From assembly GCF_008180725.1 (NCBI RefSeq), contig NZ_VTEV01000007.1, positions 1 through 64,000 of the forward strand: 64,000 bases of DNA, read 5' to 3'. How positions within the stretch are numbered: the stretch's first letter is position 1; each line of letters starts with the position of its first letter. The position numbers were made by a program, and so were the translations under genes. The notes beneath the pieces are model-generated. The model was given only the letters and a program-made list of their open reading frames with translations, was not told the origin of the DNA and ran no database searches. Source of the DNA: Sutcliffiella horikoshii. GTDB lineage: Bacteria; Bacillota; Bacilli; Bacillales; Bacillaceae_I. Below are positions 23,765-31,883 of this stretch, one piece after another.

Positions 23765-24971
23765 TGTCGATCAGCTCTGGCAAGCCAGATTCAGTCAATA
23801 TATAAAAGATACGAGAAGATATTTACGCTATATGTTCAATGACCATCTCGTAATCGTCATGATCTTTTTACTTAGCGGTCTCGCCCTTGCATATCAAAAT
23901 TGGTTAGAGGTGGTACCTCCTGATTTTCCTTATGCGTTGCTTATGGGGGCAATTTTGGCGCTTCTAATGACAAGAGGAAGCATCCATACATTTCTTAAGG
24001 ACCCTGACCTTGTCTTTTTGCTTCCACTTGAAGAGAAGTTGAAACCATATATCAAAAAATCATTCATTTATTCCATTGTATTAGAGAGTTATTTTCTTTT
24101 ACTTGTGTTTGGTGTTTCTGTTCCGCTTTTCTTCACACTGACAGATGCAACGTTTCAAACGTTGATCTTCGTGCTTCTCTTATTGCTGGGAATGAAATCC
24201 TGGAACCTATGGATGACATGGCTCATCAATTTCTATACAGATAAAAAAGTAAGGCTTGTGGATTGGGGGATTAGGCTTACCTTGAATTTGGGTATGCTAT
24301 ATCTTGTATTTTCCGAAGCAAATCTGCTGTATATCGGTGTAGTTATGGTCATTATGCTGCTTTTGCTTGCCTATTTTCAAAACGCGACCAAGAAAATGAA
24401 TTGGAAATGGGACTTGTTGATAGAAAATGAAACTAAACGGATGCAGCTATTTTATCGCGTAGCCAATCTTTTTGTTGATGTACCAGGGCTTAAAGAAAAA
24501 GTATCAAGAAGAAAATGGTTGGATATTGTCCTTTCCTGGACTTCTTATGGGAAAGACAAAGCATTTGATTATCTATACCTTCGCACATTTTTGCGTTCAG
24601 GAGATTATTTTGGACTTTATCTGAGGTTATTGATTATTGGGGCTGTATTGCTATTGACACTTCCTGTTGGGTACGCGACATATCTAGTGCCGGTCTTGGT
24701 GCTATATTTGACGGGCTTTCAGCTTATCCCGATGTGGCGCCATCACTACAATAAACTTTGGTTATCGATTTATCCTGTTCAAGAAAAGCACCGTATCCTT
24801 GCTTTTACTAAGATGATTACGGTTATCCTAATTTCACAAACCATAATCCTTGCCGTTTTATTAATTTTTGTTGCAACTTGGATGGAAGTAGTGGTTGTGT
24901 TGGTTGGCGGGATCATATTTGCGTTCTTATATGTACAAGGTGTGGTGAAACGCAAGATTGCATCGTTATAA
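23757..24971 (+). CDS. ecsB: ABC transporter permease EcsB
   Basis: A 404-residue membrane protein with about ten hydrophobic segments, beginning VIVMIFLLSGLALAYQ near 31 and ending with IILAVLLIFVATWMEVVVVLVGGIIFAFLYV. A hydrophilic block (about 205-265, TKKMNWKWDLLIENETKRM) splits the helices, as in EcsB. It is the membrane partner of EcsA, and translation is coupled by overlap. A strong terminator follows at once, so ecsC is no longer obviously in the operon. Confidence 0.92.
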   Translation: MFNVDQLWQARFSQYIKDTRRYLRYMFNDHLVIVMIFLLSGLALAYQNWLEVVPPDFPYALLMGAILALLMTRGSIHTFLKDPDLVFLLPLEEKLKPYIKKSFIYSIVLESYFLLLVFGVSVPLFFTLTDATFQTLIFVLLLLLGMKSWNLWMTWLINFYTDKKVRLVDWGIRLTLNLGMLYLVFSEANLLYIGVVMVIMLLLLAYFQNATKKMNWKWDLLIENETKRMQLFYRVANLFVDVPGLKEKVSRRKWLDIVLSWTSYGKDKAFDYLYLRTFLRSGDYFGLYLRLLIIGAVLLLTLPVGYATYLVPVLVLYLTGFQLIPMWRHHYNKLWLSIYPVQEKHRILAFTKMITVILISQTIILAVLLIFVATWMEVVVVLVGGIIFAFLYVQGVVKRKIASL

Positions 24972-24978
24972 TTTCTAG

Positions 24979-25009
24979 AAAACACTCAAGATTGCTTGGG
25001 TGTTTTTAT
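24979..25009 (+). terminator. Intrinsic terminator of ecsAB
   Basis: AAAACACTCAAG pairs with CTTGGGTGTTTT around ATTG, then T-rich sequence follows. Confidence 0.88.
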
Positions 25010-25033
25010 TTAAATATTAGTTGCATTTTGGTA

Positions 25034-25158
25034 CTGTTGATTTCCGTTCCAGGAGCATCGCTTGCCTGCGGGGTCCCGCCTGTCCCTTCCTCCCGAGGGC
25101 GTCTACACGCCTTCCACTTCAATCAACAAGGTGACTTCAATCAACAAGGTGACTTCAT
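25034..25158 (-). repeat. Rod repeat 4 (reverse copy, duplicated tail)
   Basis: CTGTTGATTTCC to CTTCAATCAAC, with a partly deleted middle (GGGGTCCCGCC...CTTCC). The tail AATCAACAAGGTGACTTC occurs twice in direct tandem (18-bp period, 25120-25156), a local slippage duplication. With Rod 5 it fills the 510-bp gap between ecsB and ecsC. Confidence 0.82.
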
Positions 25159-25236
25159 TCAGCTTGGGTTAATGAAGAATGAAGAACCATCAAAATTTAC
25201 CTTATAAACCATTTACGTATCTTTAACGTGATTTCT

Positions 25237-25365
25237 AGCTGTGGATTGGAGCAAAAGGCGAAGACTCCTGAGGGAGATAGCGGTAGCTTGAGACCCCCGC
25301 AGCAAAGCGAGGAGGCTCAAGCACCGCCCCTAGGAAAGCGAAGTCATTTGCGGAAAGGAACAGCG
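25237..25365 (+). repeat. Rod repeat 5
   Basis: AGCTGTGGATTGG to CGGAAAGGAACAGCG. Inner pairs are GCGGT with ACCGC and CTTGAG with CTCAAG, both perfect. Confidence 0.85.
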
Positions 25366-25480
25366 TTGAGAAAACATAAACTAAAATTTTTTCTTCATAA
25401 ACTGGACGGTTTTTTTGAAACATATTCCCTCTAGAGTTCGTATAGGAAGTAAAGATAGATAATGATGAGGAGTGTTTTCA

Positions 25481-26203
25481 TTGTACGAAGAGAAGGTAAT
25501 GGAAGAAACTAGAAGGTGGAAAATGCAAGTGGCAAAGAAATCTACCATGTTTCAACGATTTTCCAAAGGTGCGCAAAATAAGGTGAATGCCATCATACCT
25601 GAGAAAGTCCATACCATCATGACTGAGAGCATAAAAAAAATGGTGCAAGGGACACTCGTTGGGAGCAATATGACAACAAAGATGAAGGAAGGCCATGTAG
25701 TCATGACCTTAGAGGAAAAAGAAAAGTGGACCCATGAAAAATTGAATGTATATAAAAGGACAGCCGCAGTGGAGGGGGCAGGTACAGGAGCTGGAGGAAT
25801 TCTCCTTGGCCTTGCGGATTTTCCCTTGCTTCTGTCGATAAAAATGAAATTTCTATTCGAAGTCGCTGCCATCTATGGATATAATACAAAAAATTATGAA
25901 GAAAGAGTATTTATTTTATATATATTTCAATTGGCCTTCTCAAGTGATTCCAGGAGAAAAGAAGTGTTAAGGTATGTGGAAAATTGGGAAGAGCACAAAG
26001 AGGAAGCAAAAGAACTTGATTGGAAGGCATTTCAACAGGAATACAGAGATCACATTGATTTAATAAAAATGCTGCAAATGATTCCGGGGGTTGGAGCGGT
26101 TGTGGGGGCATATGCAAACTATCATTTCCTTGACCAGTTGGGGACGACCGCGAAAAATTGCTATCGTTTAAGAATGTTCAAGGAAAAGGGAATTACGATA
26201 TAA
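25481..26203 (+). CDS. ecsC: EcsC family protein
   Basis: A 240-residue protein with the EcsC landmarks VEGAGTGAGGILLGLADFPLLLSIKMKFLFEVAAIYGY near residues 90-127 and MIPGVGAVVGAYANYHFLDQLG near 200. Both are glycine-rich hydrophobic stretches that may contact the membrane. EcsC is the third, dispensable member of the B. subtilis ecs operon; its role is unclear. The frame opens at GTG 25472 right on top of GAGGAG, so TTG 25481, 9 nt beyond it, is the likelier start. A terminator and two Rod repeats now separate it from ecsB. Confidence 0.85.
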   Translation: MYEEKVMEETRRWKMQVAKKSTMFQRFSKGAQNKVNAIIPEKVHTIMTESIKKMVQGTLVGSNMTTKMKEGHVVMTLEEKEKWTHEKLNVYKRTAAVEGAGTGAGGILLGLADFPLLLSIKMKFLFEVAAIYGYNTKNYEERVFILYIFQLAFSSDSRRKEVLRYVENWEEHKEEAKELDWKAFQQEYRDHIDLIKMLQMIPGVGAVVGAYANYHFLDQLGTTAKNCYRLRMFKEKGITI

Positions 26204-26240
26204 AAATGCCAGGCTTCATTAATAGGAGCCTGGCATTTAT
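26204..26240. terminator. Bidirectional terminator between ecsC and yhaA
   Basis: AAATGCCAGGCT pairs perfectly with AGCCTGGCATTT around a 10-nt loop; the genes converge here. Confidence 0.9.
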
Positions 26241-26248
26241 TTATCAAG

Positions 26249-27454
26249 TTATTGATGAGAAGGGATGAGCTTTTCTTTTTCGTGTTGGTGATAAAGTACA
26301 GTTGCTGCACCAAGCGTTTTAGCGGCAATTAATAGTGATTTTTCATTTATGTCAAACTTGGGATGGTGGTGAGGATAGGCTACTTCCACGCCTTCCGGTT
26401 TTGCTCCTGTAAAAAAGAAAGTCCCCTTTACATGTCTCAAATAGTAGGAAAAGTCTTCTCCGCCCATATGTGGTGGTGTTTCTTCCAAAGCTTCGACCTC
26501 TTTAATGCCAGAAGCTACACTTACTAGATAATCTGTCTCGTCTTTATGGTTGACGACAGCTGGGTACCCACGGTGGAAATTATATTCATATGTGGAACCG
26601 TTAAGTGCACATGTAGAAGATGCAACAATGTCTATTTCTGCTTCAATCAAATCGCGTACCTCATCATTAAATGTTCGCACAGTTCCTTCTAGATAAGCGG
26701 AGTCTGCAATGATGTTAAAGGCATTTTCTGCAACAAACGTTCCAACTGATATTACTGCAGGGTCGACAGGGTTCACGCGTCTGCTTACTATCTGTTGAAG
26801 GTTAAGGACCAATTGAGAAGCAGTGACAACGGCATCTTTTGTTTTATGAGGTTGTGCACCGTGTCCACCTGAACCTTGGACTTTGATGGAGAAGCGATCA
26901 GCAGCAGCCATTACAGGACCTACTCGGTACAGTATTTTACCCGCTTCATTACCAGACCATAAGTGGGTACCAAATATGACATCCACCCCTTCTAAACAAC
27001 CGTCGTTAATCATCGCGACTGCTCCACCTGGTGCATATTCCTCTGCGTGTTGATGAATCAATACTACATTTCCTTCAAGATCCTCTTTTAGTTCATTTAA
27101 ACACTTTGCCAGTACTAGTAATGTAGCGGTGTGGCCATCATGTCCACAAGCATGCATAACCCCTGGAACTTTTGATTTATATGCCACTTCTTTTTCATCC
27201 TGTATTGGGAGTGCGTCAAAATCTGCACGTAAGGCAACTGTTTTTCCAGGTCGCGCACCGGCAATCTTGGCAACTACTCCATTGCCGCCAACATTTGTTT
27301 GGTGTGCTATTCCTAGATTTTCATAGTACTCGGCTATGTAAGCAGCCGTATGGAATTCTTTAAAAGATAATTCAGGGAATTGGTGCAAATAGCGTCTGAT
27401 TTCAACCATCTCATCGTAACGACTTTCTAAAAGTTCATTCAGCTTATCTAACAA
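26249..27454 (-). CDS. yhaA: M20-family amidohydrolase YhaA
   Basis: A 401-residue zinc amidohydrolase of the peptidase M20 (N-acyl amino acid hydrolase) group. The metal and catalytic residues sit in ALRADFDALPI near 75, HACGHDGHTA near 103 and HQHAEEYAPGGA near 135. A dimerisation lid follows at about 185-300, then TPPHMGGEDFSYY near 345. Relatives cleave acylated or aminoacylated small molecules; the substrate here is unknown. It converges on ecsC, as yhaA does in B. subtilis. Confidence 0.85.
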   Translation of the reverse strand: MLDKLNELLESRYDEMVEIRRYLHQFPELSFKEFHTAAYIAEYYENLGIAHQTNVGGNGVVAKIAGARPGKTVALRADFDALPIQDEKEVAYKSKVPGVMHACGHDGHTATLLVLAKCLNELKEDLEGNVVLIHQHAEEYAPGGAVAMINDGCLEGVDVIFGTHLWSGNEAGKILYRVGPVMAAADRFSIKVQGSGGHGAQPHKTKDAVVTASQLVLNLQQIVSRRVNPVDPAVISVGTFVAENAFNIIADSAYLEGTVRTFNDEVRDLIEAEIDIVASSTCALNGSTYEYNFHRGYPAVVNHKDETDYLVSVASGIKEVEALEETPPHMGGEDFSYYLRHVKGTFFFTGAKPEGVEVAYPHHHPKFDINEKSLLIAAKTLGAATVLYHQHEKEKLIPSHQ

Positions 27455-27598
27455 GTGGCTCTCCCCATTTCAAAAATTATTATCAATGCTTTTATTTAAT
27501 ATAGTATTCTATATGACTATTCGAAAAATTAATAGTCATAACTTTCATAAATTTAGTAAAATAGTAAATGGATGTAGGTATAAGAGGAGATGTCGTTA

Positions 27599-28276
27599 AT
27601 GGAAACAGAATTAGGAAAAAAAAAGGTCAAAGAAAAACAAACTAGTAAATGGAAAAGGTTAATCTTATTTTTATTATGTGGTGCCTTTTTCATTTGGTCC
27701 TTTCAACAAATTATGAATGAACAAACTATTGGTTTTGATGAAACAATTCGCAATTTCGTAAATGGATTGGAAGCTGAAGTGCTGGTTAGTTTTTTTCACT
27801 TGTTTACAATGCTTGGAGATAAAACGGGAGTCATTATTATTATGTTACTATCCATTCTGCTGATTTGGTGGAAAAGAAGGGATTACAAAGCGATGGCCGT
27901 AATCGTTGGAGGGGTCATTCTCGTCAATGAACTTAACAAATGGCTCAAAGACTTCACGGGTCGTGAAAGACCGATGACAGGACCAGGTGCGGAAAGTCTC
28001 AGCTTTCCGAGTGGACACGCCATGGTTGGCTTATTCTTTTATGGATTATTATTATATTTTGCATTAACTTATACAAAACAAAGTGGAATGCGTTTGCTTA
28101 TCGCACTATTTGGAACAGTGTTCATCGTGCTTCTTGGCACTAGCAGAGTGTTTTTAAATTACCATTACCCATCAGATGTTTTTGCTGGTTATGCAGCAGG
28201 GTACATATGTCTGGTCCTTGGAGTATTGTTGTATGAATGGTTACAAACAATTCGTAAAAATAAGAAAGCAATGTAG
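27599..28276 (+). CDS. PAP2-family membrane phosphatase
   Basis: A 225-residue protein with six helices and the three PAP2 phosphatase motifs: KDFTGRERP near 122 (KxxxxxxRP), PSGHAM near 141 and SRVFLNYHYPSDVFAG near 185. The active site faces outside. Relatives dephosphorylate undecaprenyl pyrophosphate or phosphatidylglycerophosphate. The frame opens at ATG 27590, but GAGGAG ends at 27589, so ATG 27599 with 9-nt spacing is likelier. It is followed by a LiaFSR-like cell-envelope stress system, which fits a role in envelope lipid recycling. Confidence 0.85.
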   Translation: METELGKKKVKEKQTSKWKRLILFLLCGAFFIWSFQQIMNEQTIGFDETIRNFVNGLEAEVLVSFFHLFTMLGDKTGVIIIMLLSILLIWWKRRDYKAMAVIVGGVILVNELNKWLKDFTGRERPMTGPGAESLSFPSGHAMVGLFFYGLLLYFALTYTKQSGMRLLIALFGTVFIVLLGTSRVFLNYHYPSDVFAGYAAGYICLVLGVLLYEWLQTIRKNKKAM

Positions 28277-28300
28277 CTATGGCTCATTGCTTTTTTGCTT
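28265..28300 (+). terminator. Terminator of the PAP2 gene
   Basis: AAGCAATG pairs with CATTGCTT, followed by TTTTTT. The stem overlaps the stop codon. Confidence 0.75.
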
Positions 28301-28439
28301 CATTTCAGTCTCTAGACGGACAAAGAAACTGGCTGCGGATAGGGGCTTTTTACAAAGAGAATACGTAAAATAGAATTATACTAAAGGTTTTAAACGTAAC
28401 CGTGTCAAATATAGAAGAAGGGGGGCTTATAGAGATCGA

Positions 28440-29237
28440 ATGAAAACATTTAATCAAAAAATCATGGCTATTATTTTTGTTTTTATTGGAATCATGTTGT
28501 TACTTGTCAATATTGGTGTCATTTCCTTGGAAATAAAAGAGTATTTTGTCACCTACTATCCAGTGTTAATCGTGCTTTTTGGGTTGAAATTATTCATTGA
28601 AACATTATTTTTTCATAAACGAGCACTTTTCATTAGTTTGTTTCTTTTAGCTTTTGGAAGTTTATTGTTAGTGGATCGTGTCGGCTATATTGAATTTCAG
28701 TTTCATATGTTCTGGAAGTTGTGGCCGCTCTTAATTGTTTATTTTGGGTTGAAATTGTTTGTGAACAAGCGCCCAGTTAAGATTCGATTTACTAAAGAAA
28801 ATGATGAATACAGCGATTTGTTTGACACATATAATGAATCCGATGAAGAGGATAATTGGAAGGGAAATAGTACAAAACGAGTGATAACGATTGGCGATAT
28901 GAAAATGAATAAGCAAAATTGGGCAGTGGAGCCATTGTCTGTCTGGAATGTCGTTGGTGATTATTATTTTGACTTTAGTAAGGCTTATATACCAGACAAA
29001 GAAACAAATATTCAAATAAAGGGCGTCGTGGCGGATTTAAAGATGCTTGTTCCGGAAGATCTTCCAATTAAAGTGTCGGCTAAAGTGAAAATCGGGCATT
29101 TGAATATATTGGGCAATTCCTCAGAAGGGAAAGGGAACAATCTTTACTATGAGTCCGAGAATTATAATGAGGCGACTAGAAAGCTTAACATTGTGCTGGA
29201 TATGAAAATAGGGGATGTTCGCATTGATCGGGTCTAA
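28440..29237 (+). CDS. LiaF-like envelope stress modulator
   Basis: A 265-residue protein with four N-terminal hydrophobic helices (to about residue 105), an acidic linker (ENDEYSDLFDTYNESDEEDNW), and a C-terminal beta-rich domain of the YvqF/LiaF type, with VVGDYYFDFSKAYIPDKETNIQIKG and VVADLKMLVPEDLPIKVSAK. LiaF restrains the LiaS kinase in the absence of lipid-II-cycle stress. The gene overlaps the kinase gene. The ribosome binding site is weak: AGAG near the start and a G-run further upstream. The order F-S-R is that of the LiaFSR/VraTSR systems. Confidence 0.82.
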   Translation: MKTFNQKIMAIIFVFIGIMLLLVNIGVISLEIKEYFVTYYPVLIVLFGLKLFIETLFFHKRALFISLFLLAFGSLLLVDRVGYIEFQFHMFWKLWPLLIVYFGLKLFVNKRPVKIRFTKENDEYSDLFDTYNESDEEDNWKGNSTKRVITIGDMKMNKQNWAVEPLSVWNVVGDYYFDFSKAYIPDKETNIQIKGVVADLKMLVPEDLPIKVSAKVKIGHLNILGNSSEGKGNNLYYESENYNEATRKLNIVLDMKIGDVRIDRV

Positions 29238-30291
29238 TAAGGGGAAAAAAATTGAGAGTTTACGATTTTGGTATATCCGTTCCTTCATGGTTGTATCGGT
29301 TGTATCAGCGTTCCTTTTTTTCCTGTTTCTCCAGGTTGTTCTGCTTTTTTATCCAGATGGTTTAGTCGTCAATGTTCAATGGAGTATGTTGTTGACGGTG
29401 GTGGCTTTCGTAATTTTGGCCATTACAAGTTTATATTTTGGCTATAAGCAAAGCGGAAACATGAAAAAGAGAGTCGAAGATATTTCCACATTTATTGCAA
29501 CGTTGGGAAGAGGGAAGTTCTCTGAAAGAATTGCAGTTGGACAAACTGATGAACTTGGTAGATTAGCAGAAGATATCAATCAGCTTGCCATTAAAATTCA
29601 AAATCAAGTGAAATCATTACAAAAGCTAGCTGAAGAAAAGAATGATTTAGCACTCAAAGCACATAATGCTGCAACAATTGAAGAAAGACAGCGGCTGGCA
29701 AGGGAGCTCCACGATTCTGTCAGTCAGCAGCTGTTTGCTTTAAGCATTATGTCATCCGCTTCTATCCGAATGTTTGACTCCCATCCACAAGAGGCAAAAA
29801 AGCAGCTAACTGATATTGCTGCCATAGCAGCTCAAGCTCAAGGAGAAATGAGAGCCTTGCTCCTTCATTTGAGACCTGTGTCGTTAACCAATGATTCGTT
29901 GTGCGTTGGGATCAACAAATTATTGACAGAGCTAGAGGAACGAACTCCGATCACTTTTCAAAAAGATATTCAAGAAATTTCGGTGTTATCCAGTGCCACA
30001 GAAGATCACCTGTTTAGAATTATCCAAGAGGCGATATCCAATATCTTGAGACATGCTGATGCCACAATCGTTAAGTTGGACATGCATCAAAAAGGAAATC
30101 AGTATGTATACATATTTATTAGTGACAATGGTAAAGGGTTCGAAATAAATCAACAAAAACAAGCTTCCTTTGGTCTTCATACGATGCGAGAACGCTGTGA
30201 AGAAATAGGTGGGCAGTTTCACATCCGTTCCAAAAAAGGGGAAGGAACACATATTGAAATTAACATTCCAATACGAGAGGGGGAAAACTAG
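29224..30291 (+). CDS. LiaS-like sensor histidine kinase
   Basis: About 355 residues. Two membrane helices (near 18-40 and 55-75) bracket a very short outside loop, the intramembrane-sensing layout. A HAMP-like stretch follows, then a HisKA_3 domain with phosphoacceptor RELHDSVSQQLFALS near 160 and an ATPase domain with DNGKGF and the final GTHIEINIP. A frame opens at ATG 29215, which sits on its own putative ribosome binding site AGGGGATG. TTG 29224 fits the spacing better, though the choice is uncertain. It overlaps the LiaF-like gene and abuts the regulator gene. Confidence 0.82.
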   Translation: MIGSNKGKKIESLRFWYIRSFMVVSVVSAFLFFLFLQVVLLFYPDGLVVNVQWSMLLTVVAFVILAITSLYFGYKQSGNMKKRVEDISTFIATLGRGKFSERIAVGQTDELGRLAEDINQLAIKIQNQVKSLQKLAEEKNDLALKAHNAATIEERQRLARELHDSVSQQLFALSIMSSASIRMFDSHPQEAKKQLTDIAAIAAQAQGEMRALLLHLRPVSLTNDSLCVGINKLLTELEERTPITFQKDIQEISVLSSATEDHLFRIIQEAISNILRHADATIVKLDMHQKGNQYVYIFISDNGKGFEINQQKQASFGLHTMRERCEEIGGQFHIRSKKGEGTHIEINIPIREGEN

Positions 30292-30936
30292 ATGAATAGG
30301 ATTAAAGTGGCGGTAGTCGATGATCATGATATGGTTCGAAAAGGATTATTAGCTTACTTAATTACGGAACCTGGAATAGAGATTGTGGGAGAAGGTTCAA
30401 GCGGACAGGCAGCAATTGAACTTGCTAAACAAGAAAAACCTGATGTTATCTTGATGGATTTACTGATGGAGAATGGTACAGGAATTGAAGCTACCAGGGA
30501 AATTATTAAATTTCATCCCACTTGTAAAATCATTATCATCACTAGCTATTTCGATGATGAGCAGGTCTTTCCAGCCATCGAAGCTGGAGCGTATAGTTAC
30601 CTGTTGAAAACGGCAAGGGCGGAAGATATCATAAAAGCAATTGAAAAAGCAGTGCAAAATGAGCCTGTTATAGAACCAAAGGTGGCCAGTAAGATGATGA
30701 ATCGATTTCGTTCACCATCCAAATTGCCTCATGATGATCTAACAGAACGGGAACTGGAAGTCCTTATGTGCCTTGGGGATGGATTGACGAATCAGGAAAT
30801 CAGTGAGGAATTATATATTGGGATTAAGACAGTAAAAACACATGTGAGCAATATTTTAGGTAAGCTGCAGGTTGCGGATAGAACGCAAGCGGCGATTTAT
30901 GCTAATAGGCATGGAGTGCTCCGTGAGAAAAAATGA
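30292..30936 (+). CDS. LiaR-like NarL/LuxR-family response regulator
   Basis: 214 residues. The receiver domain has the acidic pair in VAVVDDHDMV, phosphoacceptor Asp near 54 in VILMDLLMENGTG, and Lys in YLLKTA near 104. A LuxR-type helix-turn-helix follows: LTERELEVLMCLGDGLTNQE with LYIGIKTVKTHVSNILGKL. The ATG directly follows the kinase TAG. It should activate envelope-stress genes, possibly including this operon and the PAP2 gene. Confidence 0.87.
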   Translation: MNRIKVAVVDDHDMVRKGLLAYLITEPGIEIVGEGSSGQAAIELAKQEKPDVILMDLLMENGTGIEATREIIKFHPTCKIIIITSYFDDEQVFPAIEAGAYSYLLKTARAEDIIKAIEKAVQNEPVIEPKVASKMMNRFRSPSKLPHDDLTERELEVLMCLGDGLTNQEISEELYIGIKTVKTHVSNILGKLQVADRTQAAIYANRHGVLREKK

Positions 30937-30946
30937 AGCAAATGAA

Positions 30947-31198
30947 AACCCCCGTTTATTAATGGAGGCCACTGAAATAGTATTTTATTTAAGGCTTAGG
31001 TAAACGCCGCTGTTGATCTCCGCAAATGGCTGCGCTTTCCTAGGGGCTGACGTGAGCCTCCTTCGGCTTCACCTGTGAAGTCTCCACCTAGCGCTATCTC
31101 CCTCAGGAGTCTCTGTCTTTTGCTCCAATCAACAGCTGGAATTCCCAAGTACTATCTAGTATCAGTTTTTCAGTGGCCGTCATTGAAGGACGGGGGAT
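30947..31198. repeat. Outer inverted repeat enclosing Rod 6
   Basis: Arms at 30947-30978 and 31167-31198, about 32 bp each, are imperfect inverted copies. Both contain CCCCCGT, AATG and GGCCACTGAAA when read inward from the outside. They surround Rod 6. The right arm is followed by CCCTTTTTC, so the pair may also end the liaFSR-like transcript. Confidence 0.7.
31008..31137 (-). repeat. Rod repeat 6 (reverse copy)
   Basis: CGCTGTTGATCTCCG to CCAATCAACAGCT; the outer arms CTGTTGAT and ATCAACAG pair perfectly. It lies between the liaR-like gene and hmoB, inside the loop of the outer inverted repeat. Confidence 0.85.
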
Positions 31199-31207
31199 TC
31201 CCTTTTT

Positions 31208-31723
31208 CTAATCCTGCTCAGGAATTTCTGCGTAGTAGGTGGTTACGTAAGAAGGACGAGGGAAAATCTGTTGCTTTTGATCGACGCCATCTGAAGTGCC
31301 GCGTTTTTCATGTGCTTTATCATAAGCTTTGGATTCCTGCCATTGCTTAAAGTATTTTACATCTTCCCATAGTGTTAATATGACATAAGTATCAGAATCT
31401 ACTGGACGGAGTACGCGAATTGCTGCAAATCCAGGTTCCTTTTCAATTAATCCAGCTCTTTGGCTAAAACGATATTCAAAGACAGGTCTACCTTCATCTG
31501 TTACTGGTATGTTATTCAATACAGCAAATTTTCCCTTCGATAGATCTCCATTAGAATCAAGCACTTCAAAATTCTTTCCTGATTTGAAGCTGGACTGCTC
31601 TACCGTTTCGTGCATCAGAACGGCATTATCCTCTCCAAACATCAATAAGTTTTCTCCACTTTCTAACGTGTTTTTTAAATCGCTTAAAAACTCGGTGGTA
31701 CCGAAAGTCATGTAAAAATTCAT
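31208..31723 (-). CDS. hmoB: HmoB-type heme-degrading monooxygenase
   Basis: 171 residues. The C-terminal half is an antibiotic-biosynthesis-monooxygenase (ABM) ferredoxin-like domain: FAVLNNIPVTDEGRPVFEYRFSQRAGLIEKEPGFAAIRVLRP and YVILTLWEDVKYFKQWQES. The N-terminal half is a divergent ABM-like repeat. This matches B. subtilis HmoB (YhgC), which opens heme to release iron. GGAGAG precedes ATG 31723. It is divergent from pbpF and near hemEHY, as in B. subtilis. Confidence 0.83.
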   Translation of the reverse strand: MNFYMTFGTTEFLSDLKNTLESGENLLMFGEDNAVLMHETVEQSSFKSGKNFEVLDSNGDLSKGKFAVLNNIPVTDEGRPVFEYRFSQRAGLIEKEPGFAAIRVLRPVDSDTYVILTLWEDVKYFKQWQESKAYDKAHEKRGTSDGVDQKQQIFPRPSYVTTYYAEIPEQD

Positions 31724-31883
31724 CTTCTATTCTCTCCTTTATGTTTAATATCGACATTATAATTACAAAATAAGGGAAACCCGAGAAAAAATATGTAGAA
31801 TAAGGTAGAATAAAGGGTGGACAACCTTTCAATTTTACCTTACTAGATGATTATTCCCGGTACATAGGAGGAGGTAAACCACT

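Noticed and set aside
25228-25434. Protein-coding gene over a Rod repeat (and similar frames at 31075, 36026, 37222, 39837, 52692)
   Set aside because: Open frames there arise from the GC-rich palindromes; they differ between copies, lack ribosome binding sites, and are not conserved as proteins.
31745-31770. PerR or Fur box between hmoB and pbpF
   Set aside because: CATTATAATTACAA only partly fits the PerR pattern TTATAATNATTATAA; too many mismatches to claim.
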